DNA of 64,000 nt. It comes from Scytonema hofmannii PCC 7110. GTDB lineage: Bacteria > Cyanobacteriota > Cyanobacteriia > Cyanobacteriales > Nostocaceae. Under the pieces are notes generated by a model. That model saw only the letters and a list, made by a program, of their open reading frames with translations. It did no database searches and was not told where the DNA came from. The position numbers and the translations under genes are program-made. Below, one piece after another: positions 34,753-44,718 of this stretch; positions within the stretch are counted from its first letter, which is position 1, and each line of letters begins with the position of its first letter. The stretch spans positions 6,943,269 through 7,007,268 of the forward strand of contig NZ_KQ976354.1 in assembly GCF_000346485.2 (NCBI RefSeq), read 5' to 3'.

Positions 34753-35917
34753 AATTAGTGTGTTCCCTATTAATGACTCGGCTAGAGTTCAGTTGTTTGT
34801 ATTCTCCCAATTTGACTGTATGAAGAATAGGATCTTAATCATGAGCACTGGTGATTGTCATCACCACAATTATTTGCAGTAGACTATACTGACAAGTTCA
34901 ACTTTATAAGTCTAAGGTGCATTACCACTATTTTAGATCTAAAAATGTAGTTTGTATTACAATAAAATTGTTTTTCTAAGTAAGTAGCCATTATGACCTA
35001 CGTACATCAGAATGGATGAAAAAATAATATACATAGCGGCTTTCCATCTTTTACCTTTGCTTTTTTAAAGTTAAAGTTTACGGAAGCTACTTCATGCTGG
35101 TAAATAAGTAAGTGTGTTCTAGTGTTAATATATTGGAATTGTCAAGCTAAAATTGATTCCCTAGCATTTCTATAATTTTTGTTGTGCGATAAACCACCAA
35201 TCCAATCTTTAGGTTTTCTGTAACAATTCTGTTAAGTACTACTGTAGTAACACCCAAAAAAATTAGAATTTCATTAACTAAAGCAAGCATGACACTTGTC
35301 TGCAATGGTTGGATACGGAAGCTAGCGCATTCCGAACACCATTGTAAGTAAAATTGCTGTACCAACAATTACTTAAAATTTCATGCTTTACTCAAGCTAA
35401 TTTCTATTGTATGAAATAGTCTTTATAGTTGAAATGTTGAAAATACTTAAATGCACCCCATGACCTTGGGCTTTACCCAGGAAAATACGTATTTCCACAG
35501 TAAATTCAAATGAAACATCATGAGCATTAGCAGACTCTGGCAGTTATGTCACCAACACTGGTAAGTACATTGGTCTGTCTGATTTCTTCTATCTTACTCC
35601 CTTCCCGCTATAAGATTACCTATCTTCTTCTCCTCTTTCTTCGTGTCCTTTGCGTCTTTGCGGTTCATTTAAATAAGTCATCTTTGGGCGGGAAAGGAGT
35701 ATCTCGGCTATGGTGTAAATTCTTCGATAATCTTAGGGTTCTTTAGAAGAATAAAGAATACCTACCCATTCATGTTTTTCTGTTAAGAAATAGTGGAAAT
35801 ACTTGGGTAGTTTTCACCAAACTAATAATCCCTCACGTTTTCAAGTATGGCACTATACAAGCAATCCTAAATCATTCATGAGAAATTAAGTATTTTCTCG
35901 CAATTCAATTAGGATTG
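34753..35917. other. Long non-coding gap (~1.2 kb)
   Basis: AT-rich. The reverse copy of the dispersed AACCGCAAAGACGCAAAGG repeat is at about 35638-35668. Short frames at 34694-34882, 35147-35368 and 35546-35746 have no ribosome sites and no protein-like composition. No tRNA, rRNA or riboswitch was recognised. A small RNA could be hidden here. Confidence 0.35.
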
Positions 35918-36304
35918 CTATGGTCTAGGAGTTATATGACTGCGAAGCCATTCAGTAAATTCATCCCGACTTAACCGACCAGAAGCTACTTGTAAAATCA
36001 CCTGTTCTTGTTCGTCCACTGCTGCGTTAATCTCATAGCCGTTTAAGATAAGGAAAACTTCCATTGCAGCATGACCAATACGTTTGTTACCATCTATAAA
36101 AGGATGGTTTTTAATCAAAGAAAAACAAAGTGCTGATGCTTTTTCAATAATGGTAGGATAAAGTTCTTCTCCACCAAAGGTCATCTGCGGTTGAGCTATA
36201 GCTGACTCTAATCCACCTGTATTAGCAATACCTACAGAACCACCAGATTGCTCAATTACACGGTGATAAAGTTCTACAATCTCGGTTAGAGTTAGATAAC
36301 GCAT
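35918..36304 (-). CDS. Doc-type (Fic family) toxin
   Basis: 128 residues with the Fic motif HPFIDGNKRIGHAA, here with the Lys/Asn arrangement of Doc toxins, which phosphorylate EF-Tu. N-terminal LTLTEIVELYHRVIEQSGGS is typical. Its ATG overlaps the antitoxin stop by one base (TAATG), so the pair is translated together. Confidence 0.88.
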   Translation of the reverse strand: MRYLTLTEIVELYHRVIEQSGGSVGIANTGGLESAIAQPQMTFGGEELYPTIIEKASALCFSLIKNHPFIDGNKRIGHAAMEVFLILNGYEINAAVDEQEQVILQVASGRLSRDEFTEWLRSHITPRP

Positions 36305-36501
36305 TAGGCTAACCGTTGATACAGTTCAGAATTTTTTTGAAGAACATAATCTGTAGCTTCTTTAAAAGTCACTTCTGACCGCTCCAGTAACTCTTCAACA
36401 CTCTTCAGTACTAATTCTTCTAACGACATCCCAAGATGAGTAGCTGTTTCTTGCAGTTTTAACAAATGCTCGTCAGTAAGTTGAATTGTAACCGTATTCA
36501 T
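36304..36501 (-). CDS. Antitoxin for the Doc-type toxin
   Basis: 65 residues, N-terminal ribbon-helix-like start (NTVTIQLTDEHLLKLQETAT) and C-terminal helix (FKEATDYVLQKNSELYQRLA). It precedes and overlaps the toxin. It probably also represses its own promoter. Confidence 0.75.
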   Translation of the reverse strand: MNTVTIQLTDEHLLKLQETATHLGMSLEELVLKSVEELLERSEVTFKEATDYVLQKNSELYQRLA

Positions 36502-36958
36502 AACTCTTTACAGATTTAATTATACTACTAATGTAGCACTAAAACATTTTACATCTTACAAGTGGTTGATTTTTCGGCTTGTTTGATGATAATTATTATA
36601 TTTTGCAGGATTTTTTATTAATAATGGGGAAAATACTTGAATATATGCTTAGTTATTTGAAGCTTTGGTTAGAAAAGAAGACGTGTTTTTAAACGTGTGA
36701 GTGGGCTTTAGTCCTAGAGCATCAGTCCAGTAATCTCAAAAACCCGGTTTCTTCAAGTTGAGCATACGAGATATCAAGCTTTCCGACTCATAGAAACCAG
36801 GTTTTTTGCCTCCTTTGTGACTAATAGACCAATGCTCTAGCTACTGTACTTAAAATTTTTCTGACATGAGACGGGCAAGATGCCCGTACCACAAGAAATA
36901 GCAGGTGACTTTAATGACGCAAAAGGTTCACAAATCGCTAAAATAAACCTCTGTCCCC
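36502..36958. other. Gap with two dispersed repeats
   Basis: Near 36738-36802 are the two arms of the CCCGGTTTCTT palindrome, pulled apart by an insert of about 40 bases; near 36868-36897 is a copy of the CGGGCAAGATGCCCGTACCA motif. The rest is AT-rich; the purL promoter should lie in the last 100 bases. Confidence 0.4.
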
Positions 36959-36973
36959 TTGGTGCGTATTTCC

Positions 36974-39475
36974 ATGACCAGCATCTCCTCTGCTCCTTTT
37001 TCTCCTGAAGAAATAGCTGATGAAGGTTTAAAACCAGAAGAATATGAAGAAATTGTGCGACGATTGGGACGCCATCCCAATAAAGCCGAACTGGGTATGT
37101 TTGGTGTAATGTGGTCCGAACATTGTTGCTACAAAAATTCTCGCCCTTTACTCAAACAATTTCCCACAACAGGACCTCGCATTCTCGTTGGTCCGGGTGA
37201 AAATGCAGGTGTTGTCGATTTAGATAATGGTTTGCGACTTGCGTTTAAGATTGAATCTCACAACCATCCCTCTGCTATTGAACCCTTTCAAGGCGCAGCA
37301 ACAGGTGTGGGCGGCATTCTTCGCGATATCTTCACAATGGGTGCGCGTCCCATTGCTGTTCTCAACTCCTTACGCTTTGGTTCCTTAGAGGATGCTAAAA
37401 CACAACGGCTGTTTAGTGGGGTGGTAGCCGGAATCTCTCACTATGGTAATAGCGTTGGCGTTCCCACTGTTGGCGGTGAAGTATACTTTGACCCTGCTTA
37501 TTCTGATAATCCGCTTGTGAACGTCATGGCACTGGGATTGATGGAGACAACAGAAATTGTAAAATCTGGTGCATCTGGTATAGGAAACCCCGTACTATAC
37601 GTAGGTTCTACGACCGGACGCGATGGTATGGGAGGTGCAAGTTTTGCCAGTGCGGAACTGAGTGAAGAGTCTATGGATGACCGTCCTGCAGTGCAAGTGG
37701 GCGATCCTTTTCTGGAAAAATCATTAATTGAAGCTTGTTTGGAGGCGTTTAAAACAGGCGCTGTTGTGGCTGCACAGGATATGGGCGCTGCTGGGATCAC
37801 CTGTTCTACCTCAGAAATGGCAGCCAAGGGGGGTGTGGGGATTGAGTTCGATTTAGATAAAATTCCTGTTAGGGAAACGGGAATGGTTCCTTACGAGTAC
37901 TTGCTTTCTGAGTCGCAAGAACGGATGCTGTTTGTTGCCCATAAGGGACGCGAACAAGAGTTAATTGATATTTTCCATCGTTGGGAATTGCAAGCAGTTG
38001 TTGCAGGAACTGTCATTGCCGAACCTATTGTTAGAATTTTATTTCAAGGAGAAGTGGCTGCAGAAATTCCTGCTCAAGCTTTGGCAGAAAATACGCCACT
38101 ATATCATCGAGAATTGTTGGCAGAACCACCGGAATACGCTCAAAAAGCTTGGGAGTGGACTTCTGAAGCTTTGCCGCCTTGTACTGCTGCGGGTATTGAG
38201 ATTCAGGGGCAGTTCTACAGTTGGAATGATATTTTGTTGACGTTACTAGATACGCCAACTGTTGCTTCCAAACGCTGGGTTTATCGTCAATACGACCATC
38301 AAGTACAGAATAACACTGTTCTGTTACCGGGCGGTGCTGATGCTGCTGTTGTGCGGTTGCGCCCTCAGGAGGGGGAGTGGGGAGTGGGGAGTGGGGAGTC
38401 GGGGAAAGAGAAAGAATCTCCGAGCCAAAATCCAAAATCCAAATCCCAAAATCCAAAATCAGCCGTAGCGGCTACAGTTGATTGCAATCCCCGTTATGTT
38501 TACCTCGATCCCTATGAAGGAGCTAAGGCAGTTGTGGCTGAGGCTGCACGCAATCTCAGTTGTGTGGGGGCAGAACCAATGGCTGTAACTGATAATTTAA
38601 ATTTTGGCAGCCCGGAAAAGCCTGTTGGTTACTGGCAATTAGCAGAAGCTTGTCGCGGTTTGGCTGAAGCTTGTCGCGAACTCGCAACTCCAGTGACTGG
38701 TGGTAATGTTTCTCTCTACAATGAAACTCTTGATTCTCAAGGAAACCCACAACCCATATACCCTACTCCTGTTGTGGGTATGGTGGGATTGATTCCGGAT
38801 CTTACTCAAATTTGCGGTCAAGCTTGGCAAGCAGAAGGCGATATTATTTATCTTTTGGGTTTACCTGTAAATCCAAAATCCAAAATCCAAAATCCGAAAT
38901 CCGAAATCCCCCAATCCAAAATCCAAAATCTAAAATCCAAAATCGAATTGGGTGGTTCGGAGTATCTAGCAACTGTCCACTCTACTGTGGCTGGTAAACC
39001 ACCAAAAGTGGATTTTGAATTGGAACGTCAAATACAACAAGTTTGTCGTGAAGGTATTCGTCGGGGTTGGATTCGTTCGGCTCATGATTGTGCTGAGGGT
39101 GGATTGGCTGTTGCTCTTGCTGAATGTTGTATTACAGCTAAACTTGGTGCGGAAATTAAGTTATCAATATCAGCTAATGACCAAGCAGGAGATTTTTTCT
39201 CTCTCCGTTGGGATGAAGTGCTTTTTGGTGAGGGTGGTGCGCGAATTGTAGTCTCTGTTGCATTAGAACAACAAGAAACCTGGGAGACTTTCTTAGGGGG
39301 ACAAGTAGCTAATCACTGGCAAAAACTTGGCAAGGTGGGAAAATCCCAATTGGGTTTGCGGGTTTTAACAACTGATGACCAAACTTTAGTTAGCGTTAGC
39401 ATAGATGATGTAAGCGATCGCTATTTCAACGCGCTTGAAAGACGTTTGACCATCCAGAATACTTCCTCTAGTTAG
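36974..39475 (+). CDS. purL: Phosphoribosylformylglycinamidine synthase, PurL subunit, with two repeat insertions
   Basis: The start is taken at ATG 36974 ([14 protein letters not shown]); the frame reaches 36959 by a TTG. The protein has the AIR-synthase-like repeats of small PurL ([60 protein letters not shown]) and makes formylglycinamidine ribotide in purine synthesis together with PurQ and PurS. At 833 residues it is about 55 longer than cyanobacterial PurL usually is. The extra length is two insertions in the second half: residues about 465-500 ([10 protein letters not shown], then [14 protein letters not shown]) and about 632-658 (repeats of [14 protein letters not shown]), which are translated short tandem repeats. 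Both stay in frame, and flanking domains are intact, so it is probably active. Confidence 0.93.
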   Translation: MTSISSAPFSPEEIADEGLKPEEYEEIVRRLGRHPNKAELGMFGVMWSEHCCYKNSRPLLKQFPTTGPRILVGPGENAGVVDLDNGLRLAFKIESHNHPSAIEPFQGAATGVGGILRDIFTMGARPIAVLNSLRFGSLEDAKTQRLFSGVVAGISHYGNSVGVPTVGGEVYFDPAYSDNPLVNVMALGLMETTEIVKSGASGIGNPVLYVGSTTGRDGMGGASFASAELSEESMDDRPAVQVGDPFLEKSLIEACLEAFKTGAVVAAQDMGAAGITCSTSEMAAKGGVGIEFDLDKIPVRETGMVPYEYLLSESQERMLFVAHKGREQELIDIFHRWELQAVVAGTVIAEPIVRILFQGEVAAEIPAQALAENTPLYHRELLAEPPEYAQKAWEWTSEALPPCTAAGIEIQGQFYSWNDILLTLLDTPTVASKRWVYRQYDHQVQNNTVLLPGGADAAVVRLRPQEGEWGVGSGESGKEKESPSQNPKSKSQNPKSAVAATVDCNPRYVYLDPYEGAKAVVAEAARNLSCVGAEPMAVTDNLNFGSPEKPVGYWQLAEACRGLAEACRELATPVTGGNVSLYNETLDSQGNPQPIYPTPVVGMVGLIPDLTQICGQAWQAEGDIIYLLGLPVNPKSKIQNPKSEIPQSKIQNLKSKIELGGSEYLATVHSTVAGKPPKVDFELERQIQQVCREGIRRGWIRSAHDCAEGGLAVALAECCITAKLGAEIKLSISANDQAGDFFSLRWDEVLFGEGGARIVVSVALEQQETWETFLGGQVANHWQKLGKVGKSQLGLRVLTTDDQTLVSVSIDDVSDRYFNALERRLTIQNTSSS
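38368..38470 (+). repeat. Heptamer repeats inside purL, site 1
   Basis: GGGGAGT units (about four) are followed by a spacer and CAAAATC/AATCCAA units (about five). Both heptamer types also occur as intergenic arrays in the window. 21 bases make seven codons, so reading frame is kept when three units are gained or lost. Confidence 0.85.
38867..38945 (+). repeat. AATCCAA heptamer array inside purL, site 2
   Basis: About eleven AATCCAA-type units with point changes (AATCCGA, AATCCCC) encode NPKSKIQ-like heptapeptides. Confidence 0.9.
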
Positions 39476-39658
39476 AAAAGAATGAGTTGTAAGGAGGAAA
39501 AAATCAAAATATCAACTCCTTTCTTCTCAGGCTATTGGCGTTCCTGATAAGGACTGCAATACTGTTTTAATGGATGGTTAAGGTTTTTTTAAGACTTCTC
39601 CGACTATCCTCTTAATATATCCCCAAAAATTTAACACCTCATCAGGAGCATAGCCAGC

Positions 39659-41155
39659 ATGATCCCCAAGCATTCCGCCCATGCAGACCATCCAGAGTCG
39701 CTCAATAACTTAATGAATAACGAAGAAAATCGCCCGGATAAACCAGAAGAAGCTTGCGGTGTTTTTGGTATTTACGCACCAGAACAAGACGTTGCAAAAC
39801 TAGCCTACTTTGGATTGTATGCTCTCCAGCACCGGGGTCAAGAATCGGCTGGGATCGCCACATTTGAGGGTGAAAGAGTTCATTTACATAAAGACATGGG
39901 GTTGGTTTCCCAAGTCTTTAACGAGTCAGTTTTGCAAGATTTGGTAGGAAGTCTAGCCGTCGGTCATACTCGCTATTCAACAACGGGTTCGAGTCGCAAA
40001 GTCAATGCTCAGCCTGCTGTGGTTGAAACTCGTTTGGGTTCTCTGGCACTTGCACATAATGGTAATTTAGTCAATACGGGACAACTACGCGAGGAGTTGG
40101 TGAACAACAACTGCAATCTCGTGTCAACCACTGACTCCGAAATGATTGCTTTTGCGATCGCGGAAGAAGTCAATGCGGGTAAAGATTGGTTAGAAGGTGC
40201 TATTCGGGCATTTCATCGTTGTCAAGGAGCCTTTAGTTTAGTCATTGGAACTCCCAGTGGGATGATGGGAGTCCGCGATCCCAACGGTATTCGTCCTCTT
40301 GTGATTGGCACTTTAGAAGGGAATCCAGTCCGTTACGTTCTCGCCTCTGAAACTTGTGGCCTAGATATTATTGGTGCTGAATACCTGCGTGATGTGGAAC
40401 CGGGAGAGGTGGTTTGGATTAATGAGGAAGGTTTAGCATCATTTCAATGGACTCCCAAGTCGCAAAGGAAACTGTGTATTTTTGAGATGATTTACTTTGC
40501 CCGTCCCGATAGCGTTATGCATGAAGAAAGCTTGTACAGCTACAGAATGCGTTTGGGACGGCGATTAGCTCAAGAATCTCCTGTTGATGCTGATTTAGTA
40601 ATTGGTGTCCCTGATTCTGGTATTCCTGCTGCAATTGGCTACTCACAAATCTCTGGTATTTCCTATGCGGAAGGGCTGATTAAGAATCGCTATGTGGGGC
40701 GTACTTTTATTCAACCTACACAAAGTATGAGGGAATTGGGTATCCGCATGAAACTAAATCCCCTGAAAGACGTGCTGTATGGCAAACGGGTTCTGATTAT
40801 CGATGACTCTATTGTTAGGGGAACTACAAGCCGCAAACTGGTTAAAGCTTTGCGTGATGCTGGTGCGCTAGAAGTGCATATGCGAATTTCTTCTCCTCCG
40901 GTGACTCACCCTTGTTTTTATGGGATTGATACTGATAGTCAAGATCATTTGATTGCAGCCCGGATGTCAGTTGAAGAAATTGCCAAGCAACTTGAGGTGG
41001 ATACTCTGGCATACCTAAGTTGGGATGGCATGATAGAAGCAACGCGAGAAGAATCTGGTAGCTTTTGCTCTGCTTGCTTTACAGGAAAATATCCTGTTCT
41101 AGTTCCCGAACCGCTTAAGGGTTCTAAGTTGGTGTTGGAAAAAACGTCGGTTTAG
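39659..41155 (+). CDS. purF: Amidophosphoribosyltransferase
   Basis: A 498-residue enzyme starting purine synthesis by moving glutamine amide to PRPP. After a 32-residue propeptide, Cys33 (EEACGVFGIYAP) is the N-terminal nucleophile of the glutaminase domain. The PRPP motif is VLIIDDSIVRGTTSRKLV, and C-terminal Cys residues (SFCSACFTGKYP) fit the 4Fe-4S form found in Bacillus-type enzymes. It follows purL by 183 bases, the usual cyanobacterial order. Confidence 0.95.
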   Translation: MIPKHSAHADHPESLNNLMNNEENRPDKPEEACGVFGIYAPEQDVAKLAYFGLYALQHRGQESAGIATFEGERVHLHKDMGLVSQVFNESVLQDLVGSLAVGHTRYSTTGSSRKVNAQPAVVETRLGSLALAHNGNLVNTGQLREELVNNNCNLVSTTDSEMIAFAIAEEVNAGKDWLEGAIRAFHRCQGAFSLVIGTPSGMMGVRDPNGIRPLVIGTLEGNPVRYVLASETCGLDIIGAEYLRDVEPGEVVWINEEGLASFQWTPKSQRKLCIFEMIYFARPDSVMHEESLYSYRMRLGRRLAQESPVDADLVIGVPDSGIPAAIGYSQISGISYAEGLIKNRYVGRTFIQPTQSMRELGIRMKLNPLKDVLYGKRVLIIDDSIVRGTTSRKLVKALRDAGALEVHMRISSPPVTHPCFYGIDTDSQDHLIAARMSVEEIAKQLEVDTLAYLSWDGMIEATREESGSFCSACFTGKYPVLVPEPLKGSKLVLEKTSV

Positions 41156-41311
41156 GTGTTTTGAACCGCAGATGAACGCAGATGGACGCGGATAATTTTT
41201 GGACAATTATCTGCGTCTGTATTTTTATTGAAGATTATTTATATTATACAAAATTTAGCTAAACTATGAGAGAATCTACTGACTGCACGTAGTGGATATA
41301 CTCTAGCTTTC

Positions 41312-42277
41312 ATGACAGAACAACGAGCGGACTATGATAGTCCTTGGAAAGAGTCTTTAGATAAATATTTTGCGGAATTCATTGCTTTTTTCTTCCCACA
41401 AGTTCATGCTGAAATTGATTGGACAAGAGGTTATGAGTTTCTGGACACTGAACTGCAACAAATTGTCAGGGATGCAGAACTTGGTAGACGCTTGGCAGAT
41501 AAGTTAGTCAAAGTTTGGCGAACAAGTGGTGATGAAACTTGGGTACTTGTCCATGTGGAGATTCAGAACCAAGAAGAATCGAATTTTGCTGAGCGAATGT
41601 TTGTTTATAACTACCGGATTCGCGACAGATATAATCGTCAAGTTGTTAGCATGGCAGTGTTAAGCGATGAACGTTCTGGTTGGAGACCTAATACATTTGA
41701 GTCTCAACTCTGGGGTTGTGCAATCAGTTTTAAATTTCCTGTGATTAAGTTGATAGACTATAAACAGCAGTGGCAAGTACTGGAAAACACAGACAATCCT
41801 TTTGCTACTGTTGTCATGGCTCACTTGAAAGCACAAGAAACTCGCAATGACCAAGAAAGTCGCAAATATTGGAAGTTTTATCTTACAAGACGACTTTACG
41901 AACGAGGCTATCAAAGACAAGATGTCCTCAATTTGTTTCGATTTATCAATTGGGTAATGGTACTTCCAGAAGAAGTGGAAGCGAGTTTTTTGCAAGAAAT
42001 TAAGGAGTATCAGCAGGAGAGACAAATGCCATATATTACTAATTTTGAACAAATGATAATTAATCGAACTATTAAACAGGAGAAGCAGCGAGGCTTGTTA
42101 TCAGCTATTGAACTAGGCTTGGAGTTGAAATTTGGTAACGAAGGATTACAGCTTTTACCAGAAATATCTGAAATTAAGGATGTAGAAGTTTTAGAAGCAA
42201 TTAAGGCAGGTTTGAGAACAGTTAGCAATCTAAATGAATTACGCTCTCTTTACAAACTTGATGATTCGCCAAATTGA
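41312..42277 (+). CDS. Rpn-type PD-(D/E)XK nuclease
   Basis: 321 residues. DSPWKESLDKYFAEFIAFFF at the start and the core TWVLVHVEIQNQEESNFAERMFVYNYRI belong to the Rpn/transposase_31-like family, a PD-(D/E)XK DNase that promotes RecA-independent recombination in E. coli Rpn proteins. Asp/Glu in VEIQ are the metal-site candidates. The C-terminal helix region (SAIELGLELKFGNEGLQLLP) is the usual DUF4351-like tail. Common and often multi-copy in Nostocales. A dispersed GAACCGCAGATGAACGCAGA repeat lies just upstream. Confidence 0.8.
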   Translation: MTEQRADYDSPWKESLDKYFAEFIAFFFPQVHAEIDWTRGYEFLDTELQQIVRDAELGRRLADKLVKVWRTSGDETWVLVHVEIQNQEESNFAERMFVYNYRIRDRYNRQVVSMAVLSDERSGWRPNTFESQLWGCAISFKFPVIKLIDYKQQWQVLENTDNPFATVVMAHLKAQETRNDQESRKYWKFYLTRRLYERGYQRQDVLNLFRFINWVMVLPEEVEASFLQEIKEYQQERQMPYITNFEQMIINRTIKQEKQRGLLSAIELGLELKFGNEGLQLLPEISEIKDVEVLEAIKAGLRTVSNLNELRSLYKLDDSPN

Positions 42278-42302
42278 AACTTTAGAAGTGTTTTAATAAT
42301 TT

Positions 42303-42587
42303 TTACTTCTGCTGCAAAAATTCAATATTAGGTACTAGTGGATCGGAAACAATACCTACACCCGTAAAACCCCAGCGTTGAAGTAAACTTCCTAATTGAG
42401 CACTAGGAAGCGATTCAACTGAAAAGCGGTTTGCAACTTCTGCCGCATGGGCGTTGAGGTAACTCAAAGCATCAAAGTTTTCGCGAAACAATAGTAAATA
42501 TGTTGAAGCATCATCGGGATTAGGACGTGCTACCAGATAACGACCGTCGGCTTTTGAGCGTAATAAGTAATAAACGTCAGAGAACAT
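42303..42587 (-). CDS. Conserved small cyanobacterial protein
   Basis: 94 residues (VYYLLRSKADGRYLVARPNP, LLFRENFDALSYLNAHAAEV, LGSLLQRWGFTGVGIVSDPL) without a membrane or signal segment. I have seen this type in cyanobacterial genomes as a hypothetical protein of one or two beta-alpha units; the function is unknown. Confidence 0.65.
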   Translation of the reverse strand: MFSDVYYLLRSKADGRYLVARPNPDDASTYLLLFRENFDALSYLNAHAAEVANRFSVESLPSAQLGSLLQRWGFTGVGIVSDPLVPNIEFLQQK

Positions 42588-42593
42588 AAGTTT

Positions 42594-42648
42594 GTTAGTG
42601 GTTAGTGGTTAGTGGTTAGTGGTTAGTAGTTAACCACTAACTACTAAC
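42594..42648. repeat. GGTTAGT heptamer array with inverted end
   Basis: Five GGTTAGT units, then TAACCACTAACTACTAAC in the opposite sense. It is a fold-back array between two minus-strand genes. Confidence 0.75.
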
Positions 42649-42689
42649 GATGACAGGCGAGACGCCTGTCCTACATCACTAACAACTAA

Positions 42690-43736
42690 CTAATTTAAAT
42701 TTTCTAAGCGAATGCGGGGGTCAGCGATTTTTAATAGCAAGTCTGCGACTAGGTTACCAATGCTTAGCAATACAGCACTCATGACTAAACTTGCCATTAC
42801 TAAATATAAATCTTGGGATTGCACTGCTAGTAAGGTTAACCTTCCCAAACCAGGCCAGTTAAAGAAATATTCGGCAATGAAGGCACCACTTAATAAACTG
42901 GCAAGTTCAAAACCTAATAAAGTAATCAAGGGGTTGATGGCATTGCGGAGGGCATGAACGTAAATCACTCGGTTTTCTGGTAATCCTTTGGCACGGGCTG
43001 TTTGAATGTAATCTTGTCTCAATACATCCAACAACTCTCCTCTAGTAATACGTTGCAAGCCTGCAAAACTAGTAACACTGAGTGCGATCGTTGGTAAAAT
43101 CATGTGCCAGCTAATGTCTAATATCTGACCAAACCATGTTAACTCAGTAAAATTGATGCTAGTCATTCCACCTACTGGAAAAACAGGTGAGGTGTTTTGA
43201 GCAAAAATCAGCAGAAACAGGGCAGTCACAAAGCTGGGGAAACCTTGACCAACGTAGCTGATGACTTGAAAAATTCGGTCAACCCATTGATTTTGTTTGA
43301 CGGCAGCAATAATACCTAAAGGGATGGCGATCGCCCATGTTACAATCAGAGAGGAGACAGCTAGTAGCAAAGTGGCTGGTACGCGCTCCCACAAAAGTGA
43401 TGATACCGAGCGTTGGTAAACAAAGCTTGTCCCAAAATCTCCTTTTGTCAGGATTCGCCACAGCCAAAGTCCAAATTGCTCTGGCCACGACTTATCAAGA
43501 CCGAATTGCCGCCTGAGTTCCTCAATTCGTTCTGGAGATATTTTAGGGTTTTGCCTGAGCGTATCTACATAATCTCCTGGTGCTAGTTGAATAATAAAAA
43601 ACGACAACGCCGCAGCCAAAAACAAAGTTAGCACCGCCTGCAATAGCCGCTTCATTATGTAAAGAAATGTGTCGCTGGTGACCACTCTTGTCACCCAATC
43701 GCGGCTCGCTTCCAAGGAGATTTTTGAAGTAGTCAT
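42690..43736 (-). CDS. DppB/OppB-type ABC transporter permease
   Basis: 348 residues: six membrane segments and the N-terminal DppB hallmark FFIIQLAPGDYVDTLRQNPK plus the EAA loop (LDVLRQDYIQTARAKGLPEN). These are inner-membrane permeases of peptide/nickel-type importers. No partner permease, binding protein or ATPase is nearby, which is usual for this gene in cyanobacteria. The substrate is unknown. Confidence 0.85.
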   Translation of the reverse strand: MTTSKISLEASRDWVTRVVTSDTFLYIMKRLLQAVLTLFLAAALSFFIIQLAPGDYVDTLRQNPKISPERIEELRRQFGLDKSWPEQFGLWLWRILTKGDFGTSFVYQRSVSSLLWERVPATLLLAVSSLIVTWAIAIPLGIIAAVKQNQWVDRIFQVISYVGQGFPSFVTALFLLIFAQNTSPVFPVGGMTSINFTELTWFGQILDISWHMILPTIALSVTSFAGLQRITRGELLDVLRQDYIQTARAKGLPENRVIYVHALRNAINPLITLLGFELASLLSGAFIAEYFFNWPGLGRLTLLAVQSQDLYLVMASLVMSAVLLSIGNLVADLLLKIADPRIRLENLN

Positions 43737-43738
43737 TT

Positions 43739-43821
43739 GTCACTGGTCACTGGTCACTGGTCACTGGTCACTGGTCACTGGTCACTGGTCACTGGTCACT
43801 GGTCACTGGTCACTGGTCACT
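43739..43821. repeat. About 12 tandem TCACTGG heptamers next to apt stop
   Basis: Nearly perfect GTCACTG units fill the whole space between the DppB-type gene start and the apt stop codon, ending at the stop itself. Confidence 0.9.
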
Positions 43822-44338
43822 AATATTCCACAAGAGTAATAATTGGTGCATCTGGCAAATGTTTTCGTCCTTGTAAATCCCGTAGCTCGATGATAAACCC
43901 AAAACCGACAAGTTCGCAGCCAATTTGTTTTACAAGTTTTGCTGTTGCAGAGGCCGTGCCACCAGTGGCGATTAGATCGTCTACTACGAGAACTCGGCAA
44001 CCTGATTGTAAAGCGTCTTTATGGATTTCCAAACAATCCGTACCATACTCAAGTGCATACTCAATAGAGTGAACTTCTGCTGGTAGTTTGCCCGGTTTGC
44101 GGACAGGAATAAAACCTGCTCCTAATTTATAAGCAAGTGGTGCGCCAATAATGAACCCTCTTGACTCTATCCCTACCACATAGTCTGCCATAAGGTTGGC
44201 ATCGTTGATTTGGTCTGCAAATAAGTCAACAGTGTAGCGCAGCCCTTCTGGGTCACGCAGTAGCGTTGTGATATCGCGAAATAAAATTCCTGGTTTGGGA
44301 AAATCTGGAATGTCACGAATGAGAGATTTTAAATCCAT
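43820..44338 (-). CDS. apt: Adenine phosphoribosyltransferase
   Basis: 172 residues, with the PRPP motif [20 protein letters not shown] and a [20 protein letters not shown] start that is standard for Apt. It salvages adenine to AMP. The stop TAG (43820-43822) abuts the TCACTGG array. Confidence 0.95.
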   Translation of the reverse strand: MDLKSLIRDIPDFPKPGILFRDITTLLRDPEGLRYTVDLFADQINDANLMADYVVGIESRGFIIGAPLAYKLGAGFIPVRKPGKLPAEVHSIEYALEYGTDCLEIHKDALQSGCRVLVVDDLIATGGTASATAKLVKQIGCELVGFGFIIELRDLQGRKHLPDAPIITLVEY

Positions 44339-44718
44339 AAAAATTGGGGAGTGGGGAGTGGGGATTCACTGGTCACTGGTTACTGGTCACTGGTCACTGG
44401 TCACTGGTCACCACATACCGCAAAAATCGTACACTATAATGTCATACGCTTGGTATTGAGTTTTCAGCAAAAAATCCATTGACGATTGCTAGAATCTACA
44501 CCAAGCTAGGGATGTAATTATGGCACGACGAACTAAGGCAGGTGAATTTATGCTTGATAAAGTTTAAATTTTAATATACGGAAACGTTAGTGTAAAAAGA
44601 GTAAGTAGTGTAATGATAGGTAATTTGCCACAACTGAGCCAAGTCGAATTTTAAAAATTGGCTTGCTTATTTTAAATTAGTTTTACCTGCTTTGTTAAAG
44701 TCATACAAGGTCTTTATA
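44339..44718. other. Gap with repeats and a 15-codon frame
   Basis: GGGGAGT and TCACTGG heptamers lie at 44346-44412. A short frame MARRTKAGEFMLDKV at 44520-44567 could be a gene scrap. The promoter of the DUF3038 gene should be in the last 100 bases. Confidence 0.4.
44346..44412. repeat. GGGGAGT and TCACTGG heptamers upstream of apt
   Basis: Two or three GGGGAGT units are followed by six TCACTGG-like units. The same TCACTGG unit flanks the other end of apt. Confidence 0.8.

Noticed and set aside
34694-34882. 62-codon frame after apcD
   Set aside because: It begins inside the apcD terminator hairpins and has no protein-like pattern.
35546-35746. 66-codon plus frame
   Set aside because: Most of it translates the dispersed AACCGCAAAGACGC repeat in reverse.
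38031-38456. Minus-strand frame opposite purL
   Set aside because: Shadow frame caused partly by the heptamer repeats; purL on the plus strand is unambiguous.
43739-43821. Possible CRISPR array
   Set aside because: Units are 7 nt, contiguous and without spacers; the same holds for the other heptamer arrays. No cas1 or cas2 is present.
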